Positions 12,553-25,500 of a stretch of DNA of 64,000 nt are shown piece by piece. A program made the position numbers and the translations under genes. Each line of letters starts with the position of its first letter. Position 1 is the stretch's first letter. The notes under the pieces were generated by a model. The model was not told the DNA's origin, searched no databases, and saw nothing but the letters and a program-made list of their open reading frames with translations. The DNA lies in assembly GCA_036936605.1 (NCBI GenBank), contig JAUPFV010000001.1:72559910-72623909 (forward strand). The letters are read 5' to 3'. This DNA is from Limnanthes douglasii subsp. nivea. Its lineage: Eukaryota; Streptophyta; Magnoliopsida; Brassicales; Limnanthaceae.

Positions 12553-14638
12553 TCATTTTCCTTTATTCGATTTTCTAGATCGAGTCGCTTTCTCCTTTTT
12601 CGGTGGGGCTTTAGATTTGGACTTGGATTTGGGTACTAAAAATTCCTTAACCGCTGACGCAGTCGTGCTACCCATTATGCCAGGAGTACTAGCGTCTAAA
12701 CTATCACCGTATTCCCACTCGGATGGGTTCCGCTTAGTTGACTTGTCGGGACCGGCTTTTTTCTGACCTTTCGTGACAACTGGTTCTTTAGGTTCCAAAA
12801 TATGGCTTCTAGGGGGATCTAGGATTTGCATCATCCTATTTATTATGTGACCTTGCACTTGTGGACCGTAACCACGTATGGTACTAGCAATTAAGGATAG
12901 CTTTCTTGTAAGCTCGTCTTTGGTACCAACATTTTCCCTAGGCTTGATCTCTAAAGAACTCCAATAAACATCACATTCACTCTTTTGAATCGACCTACCT
13001 TCTCTCGCGATCATAACACACTCACACGCACAAGGTAAATTGTGTGTTGTCCTAATTACACAACCACACTTTGCGAGAGTGAACCACAAATCCCCGACCT
13101 TTTTAATAGTTTACTCTAATATTTGAATGGTCGTACATGAAAGTTTACCTTTGATGTCGCTAAAGATAGCTCCCCTAGATGCTTCTATAGGACGAAACAA
13201 ACTTCGTTCGAACGTTTCGAAGATGGTAGAGTGTTGAATGCGAATCAACGCATGAACTTTATCCCAAAATTGCTCAAACGTGCATAGGCTTGTGCCGATT
13301 GCCCGTTTTAGACTAGAGTGAGCACTCTCTGCCCTAAACCATAAACTTAAATTAGTTACAAGTCTAACAATTAATTAAATAAAGTAATGTATATATATGA
13401 TAATATAACTCACCGGTTGCTAGTATGGTTGCCCAAATGTTTAATTTTATTCGTGTAGACATTAATGAATTTGTGTCTGTAAGGGTCTATCCATTGTTTC
13501 ATCACGTACTCGAGAACCTTGGGGTAATATGCGCAGGCTTGGTGCAACTCGGCGAGGTTTTTGTTATACTCTTCGATCATTATCGAATGTTGAACCGCGG
13601 CATAAAATTTTAAGAACTCCTCACCCATGTCCGCTTTGGGCAAAACTTTCTTAGAGTATGAGCTAATGTTCCTATTTATATGCCAAGTGCATAACATATG
13701 ACTTGCATCCGGAAATACCTCATCGATAGCGTTCATTAAAGCCAACTCCCTATCCGTGACGATAATATTTGGTAATGCGCACATGTTGTTCACCATCACT
13801 ATTCTTAGAACGTTCATTGCCCATGTGTAGTTCTCTTCTTTCTCCGAGCTCATAAAAACAAAAGTTATACAAAAGGTGTTTTTCGTCGAAGTTTGGCCAA
13901 CTATTTCTAGCAAAGGCATTTTATACCTTGTAGTCTTGTACATGCTATCCATTATAAGCACTTGAGGAAAAGTGCGCAACAAATCGATGCTTGTGGGATG
14001 TGCAAAAAACAATTCAAGGATCTCATCAGTTTCTTTCTTTGTGCGCTCCCAAACATAGTACTCGTGCTCCTTCAACTTACCAAACAAGTATTGCATTTTG
14101 GATTTGCCTGCTTTATCAACCAATTGGTGTGTGTGCTGCATGTTGTAGATGGTATGCATACTAGATACATTTTCTGGATCTTTTAACTTCAAACCACGGT
14201 ATATATCTCTTGGCCGAGAATCGATTGTTGTGAGTTTACGAACATACTCCTCATCTTCCGCTTTTAACCTCGCGGCCCGTGAATGACCATCCAAGTGCAA
14301 GAAGGGTTGGTGGTTGTGTTTTCCATTTCTAACTACCAATTTCCAATAACCGATTACTTCTAACACCGGATTACCCCTAAGCATGAACAGACATCCGCAT
14401 TTTTTGGATGAACAATCTCGTCACTACTTCACAATCCTCGGTTTCGGCCTCGACTTTAAACACTGTGCCTCTCGCACTTGAAATATAGCCGCGGAGTTTT
14501 ATCGTTTTTACTACCATCGTCATATTTATCGACCACAAAAATGAATCCTATACTCTTGCTTTCCTTATCAACCCATTCAACCAATTCCGCCTTGGTGTAG
14601 AAATTATCCGTGGTAAAAAATTGGCTATAATTGGCCAT
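12553..14638 (-). pseudogene. Mutator-like (FAR1-type) transposase pseudogene (copy A)
   Basis: Minus strand. A FAR1-type N-terminal segment (14638 to about 14385: AELVEWVDKESKSIGFIFVV, then KKCGCLFMLRGNP after two frameshifts) is followed by the MULE transposase core (14384-13414). It has catalytic Asp in LIMDSMYKTT, Asp in IVTDRELALMNA and the CTWHINRNI block. A likely intron (13413-13334, GTGAGT...TAG, 80 bp) joins TSNR to AESAHSSLK, supplying the catalytic Glu. A stop at 13111-13113 interrupts the frame before the SWIM zinc finger (CGCVIRTTHNLPCACE, about 13065-13015) and a lysine-rich tail. The same stop is in copy B, so it was dead before duplication. Confidence 0.88.
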
Positions 14639-14831
14639 GTTACATGGTGCTTGCGCCGGTTCCTACACAAACAAAAATCATTTCACTCACACAAAATCAC
14701 AATTATTTCATGTAACCAACAACAAAAATAGCTCCATCAATTGTAAACATGTATTCACACTTCAAATAATGAAGACAAACGCAATATTCAACAAAAAACG
14801 GGCATATAAAACCAAGAGATGTCAAATCTTT

Positions 14832-14942
14832 GCATAATCATGCGGAGATTTTGGTAAATTTTCGCACAATCATGCGAAGATGTCGTACTCTCTCCGCATG
14901 ATTGTGCAAAATCTACGCATGAACATGCATAGATTGTGCATC
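14832..14942 (+). repeat. Cluster of inverted and direct repeats around cgcataatcatgcg
   Basis: The arms ttcgcacaatcatgcg (about 14861-14876) and cgcatgattgtgcaaaat (14895-14912) can form a stem of about 16 bp. Related words occur at 14832-14847 and 14913-14942. The cluster lies upstream of the MULE N-terminal segment, in its presumed 5' region. Confidence 0.7.
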
Positions 14943-15129
14943 TTCCACGCGTGTTCTTGCATGGAAGTGTACAATTCAAAGAACGATTTCGTGCGAATAT
15001 TTGTTCAGTGCAGAAAAAATTAAAAATTTACCTCAAAGATACTCTCCATATGGTCAGTAAGCGGCTCCTCCTTGTCCGAAAGGAAATCATCAACGTTGCA
15101 GCTCCAATCGTCGTTATAGTCACTTAAAT

Positions 15130-16200
15130 CCGTTCTTCGAGTAGTTGGATTTTTAATTTTAATAATTAAGGTTTATTAAATGTTTGGGTGAGAGTTTGGG
15201 TTTGTTAGATTTTGTGTTTGTTTTTTTGAATTTTGGAGAGGGAAGTGGTAGGAAAAGAGAGGAGGAGAAGAAGAAAATGGGTAGTTGGAAAAATTGATGG
15301 TTTTTATATGTGGATGTATTGTGGTAATTTCAAGTTAACAACAAAATCTAAAATAGAATTCTCACTATAAAGATAAGGGGTCTCGTTTTAGGCGTGCTGA
15401 AAAGTTAATATAGAGAAATGAAGTTATTTATAGCGCGCGAATAGTAAAAATTGAATTGCCCCCTCCTTGAAATGGTGTGGTATTGGCTATTTATAGTGAC
15501 TTATTATACATAGATGGCTTTATTTTCCCATAATAAGATCATTTATGTGACCATTTATTCATAATAGCAAACAATAAATGCACTAGACTATTAGTCAACC
15601 CATTAATTTATCGAAATCCTCTCTTTATCACTCTTAAAAGCATATATTGAAAGATATAATAAACTATTAAACATAAATTATAAGAAACAAAATTTACGAT
15701 TATTGATAAAAATGATTGGACTAGATTCCCGTTTATAACGGTGATTTTTGAAAAAACAAATTCATCATTATATCGTCTTATTTAGAATTTTATCTCACCC
15801 GGATGAGACTTGATGGAAACTATCTTACCATGTCATGAGAAAAAATGTATTAACCCATTAAACATGTCATGAGGTGTGATGTTTTTAAATCAAACAAAAA
15901 AACAATATGAAAATTACAGTGATATTATTCAATTTTTAATTTTGTTTCAATAAGATACCAATAACTATCCGGAAAAGATAAAGTAACAATAACCATCCAG
16001 ATTTTTAAATTTATCAATAGTCCCTTCAACATAAATGTTTCCAACAATACCAATGAACATAGAAAACACGTACAACCTTAAGAATTGGTTAATTTTAACC
16101 TTCAAAGTTTCATATCTTTCAAACCTAAACTTAGAAACAAATTCTAAAAATACAAATATTTTTACTTTCTATAGATGAACAAAATAAGATCCAAAAGTGA
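15130..16200. other. AT-rich intergenic DNA, no gene
   Basis: Very AT-rich, no coding motifs recognised on either strand. It begins with a purine-rich tract at 15225-15290. Confidence 0.6.
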
Positions 16201-16214
16201 TAATTTTGGAGATT

Positions 16215-17430
16215 TATTTACAAGACTAATTTTGCACCCCAATTACACGTATTTTCGCAACCGGAACACAATTCATAAGAACAATTATACAAGTTTTTAG
16301 CACAAAAATAGACATATTTTAACAACTACAAAAGTTAGTTGATTCATACCTAATTAACACTTATTTTCATTAAAACAAGTTATATTTTGTTTTTCACACA
16401 AACATACTTATTTTAAAACCAAAAGTCCTATTTATGCAACTGTTTTCTTCTTATTTTCTCAACACTTTGCACCTAATTACACAACTAGAACAAATTTCCT
16501 TTTTCATACTCAATTACACGTAATTTCACACGCGTAACATAGTCCAATTTCATTAAAATATATAATAACAAGTTATTAACACAAAATACACATATTTTAG
16601 CAACTACAAAAGAGTTAATTGTTTCACACGTAATGGACACTTGTTTTCACAAAAACAGGTTAAATTTTATTTTATTTACATAATTAGACTTATTTCACCA
16701 CCAAAAGTTCATTTTACGCAACTAGAACAAAGTTGTTTTTCGTCCTAATTATACGTACTTTGCACACGTAACACAATCCAAAATAATTAGTGTTTTAAAA
16801 AACAAGTTTTTTCAACACAAAAATACACATATTTTAGTAACTCCAAAAAACTTAATTGTTTCACACCAATTAACTTTTTTTTCAAAAAAAAACAAGTTCC
16901 ATTTTATTTTTTCAAACAATAACACTTATTTCACAACCAAAAGTCATTTTCACGCAACCATTTTCTTCTTATTTTTATAACACATTTGCACCTAATTACG
17001 CAACTAGAACGAAGTTATTTTTACGCAATCAAATTAAATATAATTTTGCACATAGTACACACTCCAAAAAAAAATCTAAAAAACAAATTTTTTCAACACA
17101 AAAATTTACATATTTTAGCAACGAAAACAATTAGTTGTTTCACACCTGTTTTTTTTAAATAAGTTGTATTTTATATTTTATATTCGCAACACATTTGCTC
17201 CTAATTGTGCAACTAGAACAAATTTATTTTTTCGCAACCAAATTACACGTAATTTCCCACCGGGAATACAATCCATATTTTTTTAAACACGTGTGTTGAA
17301 TAAAAATGCACATAAATTCGCAAATATAAAAAAGTTAATAGTTTCACATCCAGTTAATACTTTTTAAAAATATGTATTTTGTTTTTCACATAATAAAATT
17401 TAGTTCAAAATCTAATTACACGTAATTATG
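16215..17430 (+). repeat. Diverged satellite-like tandem repeat, about 210-280 bp units
   Basis: A recognisable phrase (acacaaaaatacacatattttagcaact, given here as acaaaaatacacat and attttagcaact) recurs at about 16301, 16581, 16816, 17096 and 17301, with intervals of about 280, 235, 280 and 205. Each unit also carries aattacacgtaatttc and caaccaaaagt phrases. The units are well diverged, so the array is old. No protein coding is apparent. Confidence 0.8.
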
Positions 17431-17949
17431 CAACAAAAAAATAAAAAATAATCTAAAAATATTTTTTATTGATCTAGTTTTGTTCGTCTTAAAAACAAAA
17501 GCAATACTATTTTTAGATTCTTTTTGGAGCTACCATTTGAAAATATGACATTTAAAAAATAAAAAATAAAAAATAAAAAATTTAAGATAGTTAAAAGATA
17601 TTTTGATATTAGATGAAAGCATGAATAGTTAAAATTTAACTAATTTTAAAATCAGATTTAATAGTTATTGATAAATAGTTTTGATGGTGGATGATTATTT
17701 ATATATTTATTTTATTTTTATATTTTAAGTTGTTAAAGTTAGAGAAAAAGTTAAATGATTATGTACATATGGTGATGAATCTGGATTGATATAATAATTT
17801 TTGAAGTAAAAAAATGATGAATTACAAAAGGTCTTTGTCTTTTAAAATATTTTGGTACTAATTTTGAACCTAGCCTGAATTATATTTCAAATATTAAAAA
17901 TTTGATGATCTTGCCACTTTCTATTTCGACAGAGAGAAGCTAGAGGTAT
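17431..17949. other. AT-rich DNA, no gene
   Basis: Low-complexity A/T-rich sequence including an aaaaataaaaaataaaaaat run at about 17550-17580. Nothing recognised. Confidence 0.6.
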
Positions 17950-20720
17950 GAGATACGATTTAAGCTTCTACTTGAACTTTTTACTCCCCGGCTCGAAGAT
18001 GGATTAAAAAAATCAAGATCGTTAGTTTCCCAATCAAGTCTATCAAGATTTCATTTAGGTCTCGGTGAGTTCTATTGGTAACATTACTTTGTTCATATTT
18101 CAATCCACATATTTCTTTCTTTTTTTTATAATTTCGATTTTTTATCTCCGAATTTGAGCTTTTTATGTTAAAACTTGATTCCACTAATGATTCCGGTGTT
18201 CGTTCGAGTTCCATCCAGATATTGTATGTATAATGAATTTTATCAAGTATTTCTACATGCTAAGATATTGGTAGTAGAGTTTGATAATCAAGAAAAGTAT
18301 AAAAGTCATATAAGTATATTAATTGATTAGTTAGAGAGCTCTATGAGTGAGCCAACTTCAATTTGCATTTATAATTGCTCTGAGTTGATTGAGAAGCTGG
18401 TTAGACTGTAGGTCTTGCTTGAATTTGCATTTATGTATCCATTTGGCTAGCCACTCTACTGCTTCATTTTTCTATCTATAGATATGAGTGATTTTCATTC
18501 TCGGAACTATTAATTTCCTGTAGCAATAAATTAGAGAAAAAAATGTGCCAATTAGTATTGAACTAGTTTAGCTTAGCTATTAGTGTTAGAGAGTCTGTTT
18601 CTATGTCAATATTTGCAGTTTTCATATTGTGGCATATATACAGACCATCTAATAGAGCTCTGCTTTCAGCAATCAAAGGAATTTATTTACTATAAAGTCT
18701 TCCAGCAGATGTAATTAGTTCTCCTTGATTGTTTCTTATGATCACTACTCCGTTTGATTCTTCAACTTGTGTGCTAGAGCCATCAATGCCATTTTTAGTC
18801 TTTGATCCATAAAGGGATTCTATTTTGTAACTATTGTCTTCCTTGGATTCTTTATGTGATTGTAGCAACCCATAGTGTATGTTGTGTCTATATCAGGATA
18901 CCAGTGACCTCTATTCAAAAGATTAGACATATCCACCTTTTCAAATTGTTATATTATTGGTTGGATGGTTGTTGAGACTGTAGAGGTTTGCTGATTGAAT
19001 TTTCTGTTGTTTTTTTTATTCCATAGAGTCTATCAAATTATTGATGGTAATATTATGTGAATGTGGATGTCTTTTGGGGAGGACAAGAACCAACGCTTGA
19101 TTATATGTTGCAGAGTCATGTAATTTTCAATACTTACATTGAAGATGCTTACAAAGTAAGTCCAGACTGCCTATGAAGTTTTACATTGAACAAAGTTATA
19201 GTTGATAGTTTCATAATTATTACAGAACATGCACTTAGAGGCCAATATGGTATTTATATTGTGAATTATAAAATCAAATGAAACCCAATTTTGCAATAAT
19301 ATCCAAAGAAAGAAAGAAATTCTTTAAAAATGTATTATTCTAAATTTATTTAAACATTTTTTATTTAGTTTGATGAACTTTTACCCGATTTTATATGTTT
19401 TTAGTTGAGAATATACATTCTTGATTGATTGACTAGATGATTGAGTCTGCTTCCGATTCTTTGATTGCTAGTCTCTTGATTCTTGAAATATCTGATGGTA
19501 GAACAGTTTATTGAAGCTTTTCATAATTCTATGATCCATTCGTCTAGAAATCCTCGACTCAATCTTGATGTTACCATGTGTTAGATGTTTCTGTATTCAG
19601 AGATATTAGAGGAAGATTATGAGTCCATCTGTCCAACCAAAACTCTACATCCATTTTTCCTAGCTTTTAATAGATCTTCTATTCAGTTGTAGATCTGACC
19701 TTCATTAATCTTCTCCATGTTTTGGTTCTCTTCTTAGTAGCTTGGACTTGCATAGGCTGTTGTTTTTTTGCAGTAAGTTGAGTGCATATAGTGAGCCCAT
19801 AGATTCTTATTCTTTCTAAATTTAAACGATAATTTGTATGAGTAGGTAAGCTGAGAATCCTCAAGACTTCTTAGATTAAGTCCTCCTTTATATGGCTTAC
19901 AAATGGAAGTCTATCTTGTCTAGTGAATTGTCAGTTGATTATCTTTAGAGCTCCATAGAAACTTGTTTAATATTCTATCTATTTTTTAGATGGTTGTCTT
20001 AGGGATTGTGAAGCATTGAGTATGGTAGATAGGTATATCTAACAAAGTAGATTGACTCAGAGTAAGTCTGCCACCATAACAGAGAATGAGGCTGTCTCAT
20101 TCTTTAATTTTCTTCCTTATTTTGTAAACCAGATCTTCATAGTGTATTATTTTGTTTGAATGATGTATGAGTATAACTAGTTTTAAATCCATTCATTTGT
20201 TGTATTAGTGATAACCTTGTTGATCATATGCTTGTTGAAGGTATAAAAGTTGTTTTCTCCTTGTTGACTACCTGTCCTGAGTAGTCTTGCTAAATTTTTA
20301 GAGAATTGAGGACCTTAGAGATGCTTGTAGATGTAGTATTTAAGAAGATCACCATGTCATCAGCATATCAAACACAAGTTACTTGAATTGGGCTTACTAA
20401 ATTATATATCACTTCTACATTAAGATGGTATAATTATTTTAGGATTTTTATCAGAAATTCTTCAGAAAAGATAAAGAGGTTAGGGAAGAGAGGATACCAT
20501 TGCATGACTCCTCTGTTAGATTCGAAGTAGCCTTTTGCTTCTTCATATATGATTATCGAGTACAAAACTGTTGAAATTAAGCTCCTCATTAGGCTTATAA
20601 GTCATTAAGAAAAATCAAATGCTTTTAAAATCTTTAGGATGCATGTAAATGATAACTTTTCGAAAACTTTTACCATGTCTAATTTGATAATTAGGTTTTC
20701 AGATCTAAATTGATATAAAT
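17950..20720 (-). pseudogene. L1-type LINE relic 1 (RT and C-terminal RNase H)
   Basis: Minus strand. RT blocks come first: DMVKVFEKLSFTCILKILKA near 20650, RGVMQWYPLFPNLFIFSEE near 20500, and YADDMVIF at 20343-20366. The post-RT segment YGGRLTLSQSTLLDIPIY is near 20050. Then comes the C-terminal RNase H typical of plant LINEs: NGIDGSSTQVEESNGVVIIR near 18790-18740, then SRALLDGLYICHN and IETDSLTLIAKLN near 18600-18670. Multiple stops and frameshifts. The region 17950-18370 may be its 3' untranslated part. Confidence 0.82.
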
Positions 20721-21980
20721 GAATGATGTTTTATATTGTCTGCCAATGTGTTCACTTATTTTTCTACCATGTTTTATGTTTCGTAAAAATCCACGCGCAC
20801 ATTCTTACACTAATTTCAAGTTTTTAGTATTGAGTCTATTGGATTCTGTTTTCAAACATACACTCCATAGTCAAATTATGTAGGCTCTAAGACACCTCCA
20901 TTGCAATCATCCACATTTACGTTTAGGATTGGATGGTTGTTGGGGTTTATGTAATTATGGATGAAATATTATTAAATTAAATTAGCAAAATAATTGAGAA
21001 ATGATAACCATCAAATTAATTTTTGTTAATATATATGTGTGTGGGAATATATTTAATTAATTTTATGTTTAGTATTTTATTTAAAGAAAAATAAACTTAT
21101 ATTAAGAAAAATACAGAGATTTGAATAGACCTAGATATAATTGTCAGGGAGAAAAGTGAAATTCTTTATAAACAAATATTGGCGCGGTTTTTTTTACACG
21201 TTTGATAATTATCTCAAATCCCAAGACTTTTCATCTTTCAATTTTGGCTCTTTTATTATATTGTTTCGACTTTTTTATTTCTTGTTTTAAGACAAATTGA
21301 TTTTGGAAGAGTCATTTGGACTCAAAGAAGATGGTTCACTCTGATGAAGCTTAAACAAAGATTGAATCATCAATCACCATTGAAGATAGCTAAAAGTAAC
21401 ATGATTTTGAGAGAGATCTTGAATTGTTTTTCTTTAATTAGGTTAAAATATAGCTTCATTCTCGACAACAACCAAATTCGCAATCAACTCTTGATATTTT
21501 TATTCTTCTACTCTAAATTCTAATTTACATGGACATGTTTTCATCTTCTAGTCATTCATTTTCTCTTCTTAATGATTTTCTTTGTTGAATTTCAATTTCT
21601 TGTAAATTTCTTGTCTCTAAAATCAAGTAGAAAGTTAGGTATGATACATGCTTTCAGATTTGTTAGCAATAAATGATCTAGTTAAATATGATTAACAAAT
21701 ATAAGATATAAAGCATGATTTACTATTCCTTGTTTTTTATGAGAGGTATGAAGATGAAGACATTTAAACTATAGATATCAAGATATAGTTAAAGAATATT
21801 TATTTTCAGAGTGGCCTCTAAAAGAGTTAAAAAGATTCACGTTCAGAGTGGGCTCAAAAAACGTTTTAAGCTGAAGTTCATCAGGTAAAAACAGGAAATA
21901 TCTATTTATAATATCCATGTTAGTTTTGATAGATAATTCCATATTGTTTCTATTAGTCATATATTCTAAGGTATTCAACT
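20721..21980. other. AT-rich spacer between two LINE relics
   Basis: No coding motif recognised. It could include the 5' region of LINE relic 1 and the 3' untranslated region of LINE relic 2, since both are on the minus strand. Confidence 0.5.
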
Positions 21981-21989
21981 TTTAAGCTT

Positions 21990-24650
21990 TCCGGTAGTGT
22001 AATAGCTCTCATATGACTAATATTATGATTTTGAGTGTAGTCTAGTCTCTTTTTGCATTTAAGAGTCCATTTAGCTATCCAATATGCAACACGATTTTGA
22101 TTTTTATATGTGAACTATATTCATGTTAGCAATAATAAGTTTCCTGCAACATTTAATGAGATAGGCCAAAACCAAATGGTTTTGCCTTCCATTAACATTT
22201 CAATAAGAACCAAAGAGTTGGATTTTATGTCAAGTTGGCTTATTTTCCTTTCCTTACATAAGAGTAGACCATCTAATTAGGCCACCTCTACTCAATTCAC
22301 TAAATAAATTGCATGATCCATCTGTATTAAGTTTGAATATGTTACCTAATAATAGTTTTCATTTAATAGGAAGGCTAATTTTTGTCTTATTTAAGTGCTA
22401 GAAACAACCAAGTTCAGAAGAAACCTTCGTATCATTGATCCAATATAATCTTTTGGAAGGTTTGCACAGTCTAAGCTTGAGATATAAATTTAATATGGTT
22501 CAATATAGAGTTAAATGTACTTTCTATTGATGATTGGATTTATTTCCATTTATCCATATGACCCATCAGATTATAGGAGGGGTGTTGGTTCTTATATGAA
22601 CCTTTTTTTAATAAACCAAAATGAGCTACGAATTATATGGGCTAGAGTCATATGTATTTATATTATGATATAAAACCCTCAAGAAAAGTATGTCCACACT
22701 TCTCATGATATTTTGCATTTCACAATAGATAATTTGTTAATTCAATACCTTCAAAAAATTGACATTAGAGGCTAGAGGAAAATTTATTTCCTGTATAATT
22801 CTATCCACTGATATCCAGTTGTTCAAAAGCCACTAGAGAAAAAAATAACACTTTTTACAGGTAATATTCTTCTATATTCTCTTGTAAAAGGTTTGGTTTG
22901 TGGTCTTTTTGACTTATTTTGTTCAAAGTATCATTGGTATTAAATTCTCCAATGGATGATAAGAACCATTTGATTGAGTCTTCTTTTGTTTTCTCTAAAT
23001 TTCTTCTCTGAATTTTCATAATATCATATGTTAGAACATAGGTCTTCAATTTCTCCAAGTTCAAGCCATCTTTATTTCAAAAAATGTGTATCTTCTCCTT
23101 AAGGTATCAATAATTGTTTTCTTCATTAGATGATAGAGTGAATGGATGTGTATTACACAATTTCTCAATCCAGAAATCAATATCTTCTTTTCCAACGTGC
23201 TAGTAGATGAAGCTTTCTATAATCTCTCTTATATTCAATAGTCTTTTCCAAATTTTTGAATTTTGACTTGTAATTTTTACTTGAAAATGGTGATAAGTAG
23301 AAAAATATATATTGTGTGTATAATTTGATCATAGAGACTTTTGATCCCTCGATTCAAACCACAATTTTCAGGAGAAAGAAGTCTGTAGATCTTCTAATCT
23401 CCTTAAGTTTAATCATCCTTACTCATAAGGTTTATATATCCACCTTATCTTATTCAATTATTTGATTAGCTTTAGTAAAACCCCATATAAATCTATTGCA
23501 CAATCTTTCTACTATATATTATAGTTTTAGGAAGAACAAAACTTTGAATCTGGTATACCGGGATAGTCATCAACGCATACTGAATTAGCACTAGTCTACC
23601 ACCAAAGATAATAGTTTACTATCCAGTCTAAAACTTATTCCTAATTTTATTCTCCAATTCATCAAACTAACAAGCCTTATTTCTTGTAACGATAGTGATA
23701 CCAAGATATTTTAGACAAAGGAGTCCATGATTAAAACCAGATTGGTTTTCTATCATATGGGTTCTTGGTTGGGACATTCTTGAAGGTGTAATTATTTTGG
23801 ATTTATCTTTGTTGATTATTTGACCAAATATATTTTGATAATGTTGTAGGAACTTATCGAGTATATTGATATTTGGAATTTAGTCATTTGTAAAGATGAT
23901 GAAGTCATCTACAAATGCCAAACAAGGTATAACCAAAGTAGTTCTTATTTTGAATCTTATTTCTCTCTTAACTTCAAAGAGTTTTTTAAGGTTTCTAATT
24001 AAATACTCTTCTGCAATAATAAATATACTAGAGGATATATGATCTTCTTGTCAAAAAAATTTGAGTAGAATTAAAGAAACCATGTAATTTCTCATTCACT
24101 ATGATTGTCAACCAGGCAGAATTAATGCTCTTTTCAAATATATACTAGAAACTTTTGTCAAATCCAAATGATTTTATAATTTTTAGGATAAATTTAAAAG
24201 ATATCCTATCAAATGCTTTAGACATGTCAATTTTGATTATCATACTACCCCTCTTACCTTTTTATTAAAGTCAGAGTTAGCTTTTGAGCTACTAAAATGT
24301 TATCATGAATGTTCCTAGTTTTAACAATACCTCATTGATCTTCAGATATAATCTTAAGGGGGTTTTTGATATAATTCTATTTAAAGAATTCCCATAAACA
24401 AATTTTTCTAAAGTCATTCCAGGTTTGAGGAGTGTTCAGTTTAGGGATTAGACAAGTTGCAGTAGAATAACTGCCTTGAGGAACATGGTGGCCCTGGAAG
24501 AAAATTACTATAGCTGCACAAAGGTCTTTAGAGATTAAATTCCAACAATATTGGAAGAAATTATCATTGAAGCCATCAATACCAGCAGCACTGTTATGGC
24601 TTAAAGATTTACCGATGTTATAAATCTCAGCTTCTAACGGTAATTCCATA
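21990..24650 (-). pseudogene. L1-type LINE relic 2 (RT and C-terminal RNase H)
   Basis: Minus strand. The longest open piece, 24649-24377, encodes the start of the RT (NSAAGIDGFNDNFFQYCWNL, then GSYSTATCLIPKLNTPQTW). Further blocks: RNIHDNILVAQKL near 24300, DMSKAFDRISFKFILKIIKS near 24200, and FVDDFIIFTN at about 23887-23918 (the catalytic block). The terminal RNase H (LDGLLLCKERKISQLDIKS, then LVLIEMLMEGK) is near 22190-22280. Domain order is correct but frames are broken repeatedly. It is distinct in sequence from LINE relic 1. Confidence 0.84.
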
Positions 24651-25500
24651 ATTATTTTATTATGAACTTTAGTTTTAGCTTTATAATAATGTTGTATAGT
24701 TCTAAATAATCATTTCTAAAATCCAGCCTAGAACTTACCATATCTTTATGAAAAAGTTCAACATTTTTTTTCATCGATAGAATGTGGAGTATTTGAAATT
24801 ATATTTTACTTAAGTATTTTTGTTATAAGACACATTCAAACTCGTAAATATTTTGTTCAAATTTTTATAATGTGGTGTACCATATCCTAATCTGGTGGTG
24901 CGAGATGGTTTTAACGAGGTATTTTTGTTAAATAATTGTTTTAATGTCAATTGCGCATGTGTAAAGATTTGATTTCCTCTGATATTTATGAACATCCAAA
25001 CTCCCCTATCAAACCTAGACCTTAATACTTGATCTATTAGGATTGACGCACGAGTGATCAGTGATCAACAATATTTTATAGTGTCCCTACGTATCAAAAC
25101 CAACCAATCATCGCAAACAAAACTTCCACCATTTTGTATGAAGCGGTTTGACTAAACCTAACCACTGCACTTTTCCAACCACTAAACGTTAAAGAGACAT
25201 TCTCTATAAAAAATAAATAAAAATAAAAGAACACTCAATATAAATGATAAAAATTGTGTCTTTTTACGTGGTATGCACATTTTTAATACCGTAAGAACAC
25301 ATTTTTAATATATACTTTTTTCAACGCATGCACATGTTCACAGTGGATCTAGCATGAACGATGTAATACGTTGAAATTGCATTTGATTACTTGTTAGCAA
25401 AACATATTTTTACATAATATAGTAATAGGATACTAATCTTGCATTGTTTTTATGCTGGATAATTAAACTCAATCGCATGATTGTTTAATTTTCAATTCGC
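24651..25500. other. AT-rich DNA, no gene
   Basis: Nothing recognised on either strand. A short phrase near 25250-25290 (gtctttttacgtggtatgca) resembles one at about 37215-37240. Confidence 0.55.

Larger units (their letters stand above)
1..13199 (+). repeat. Segmental duplication, copy A
   Basis: This block recurs in the same orientation at 40271-54735. The first 60 bases are identical to 40271-40330, and colinearity runs through copia, gypsy, Helitron and MULE relics to 13199, where copy B is interrupted by a retrotransposon. The true right end may therefore lie further right. Differences include a 2-bp indel near 260, a missing 1.66 kb at 6834/6841, an additional 1,057 bp at 7486-8542 and a longer AT repeat at 11409. 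The block probably starts off the left edge, since position 1 corresponds to a point 1.34 kb downstream of the CCR stop codon at 38928. Confidence 0.97.

Noticed and set aside
25250..25290. Similarity to 37215-37240 suggesting the interval between them is one large insertion
   Set aside because: Only about 20-30 bases match and the flanks do not align further, so a 12-kb insertion with target repeats is not supported.
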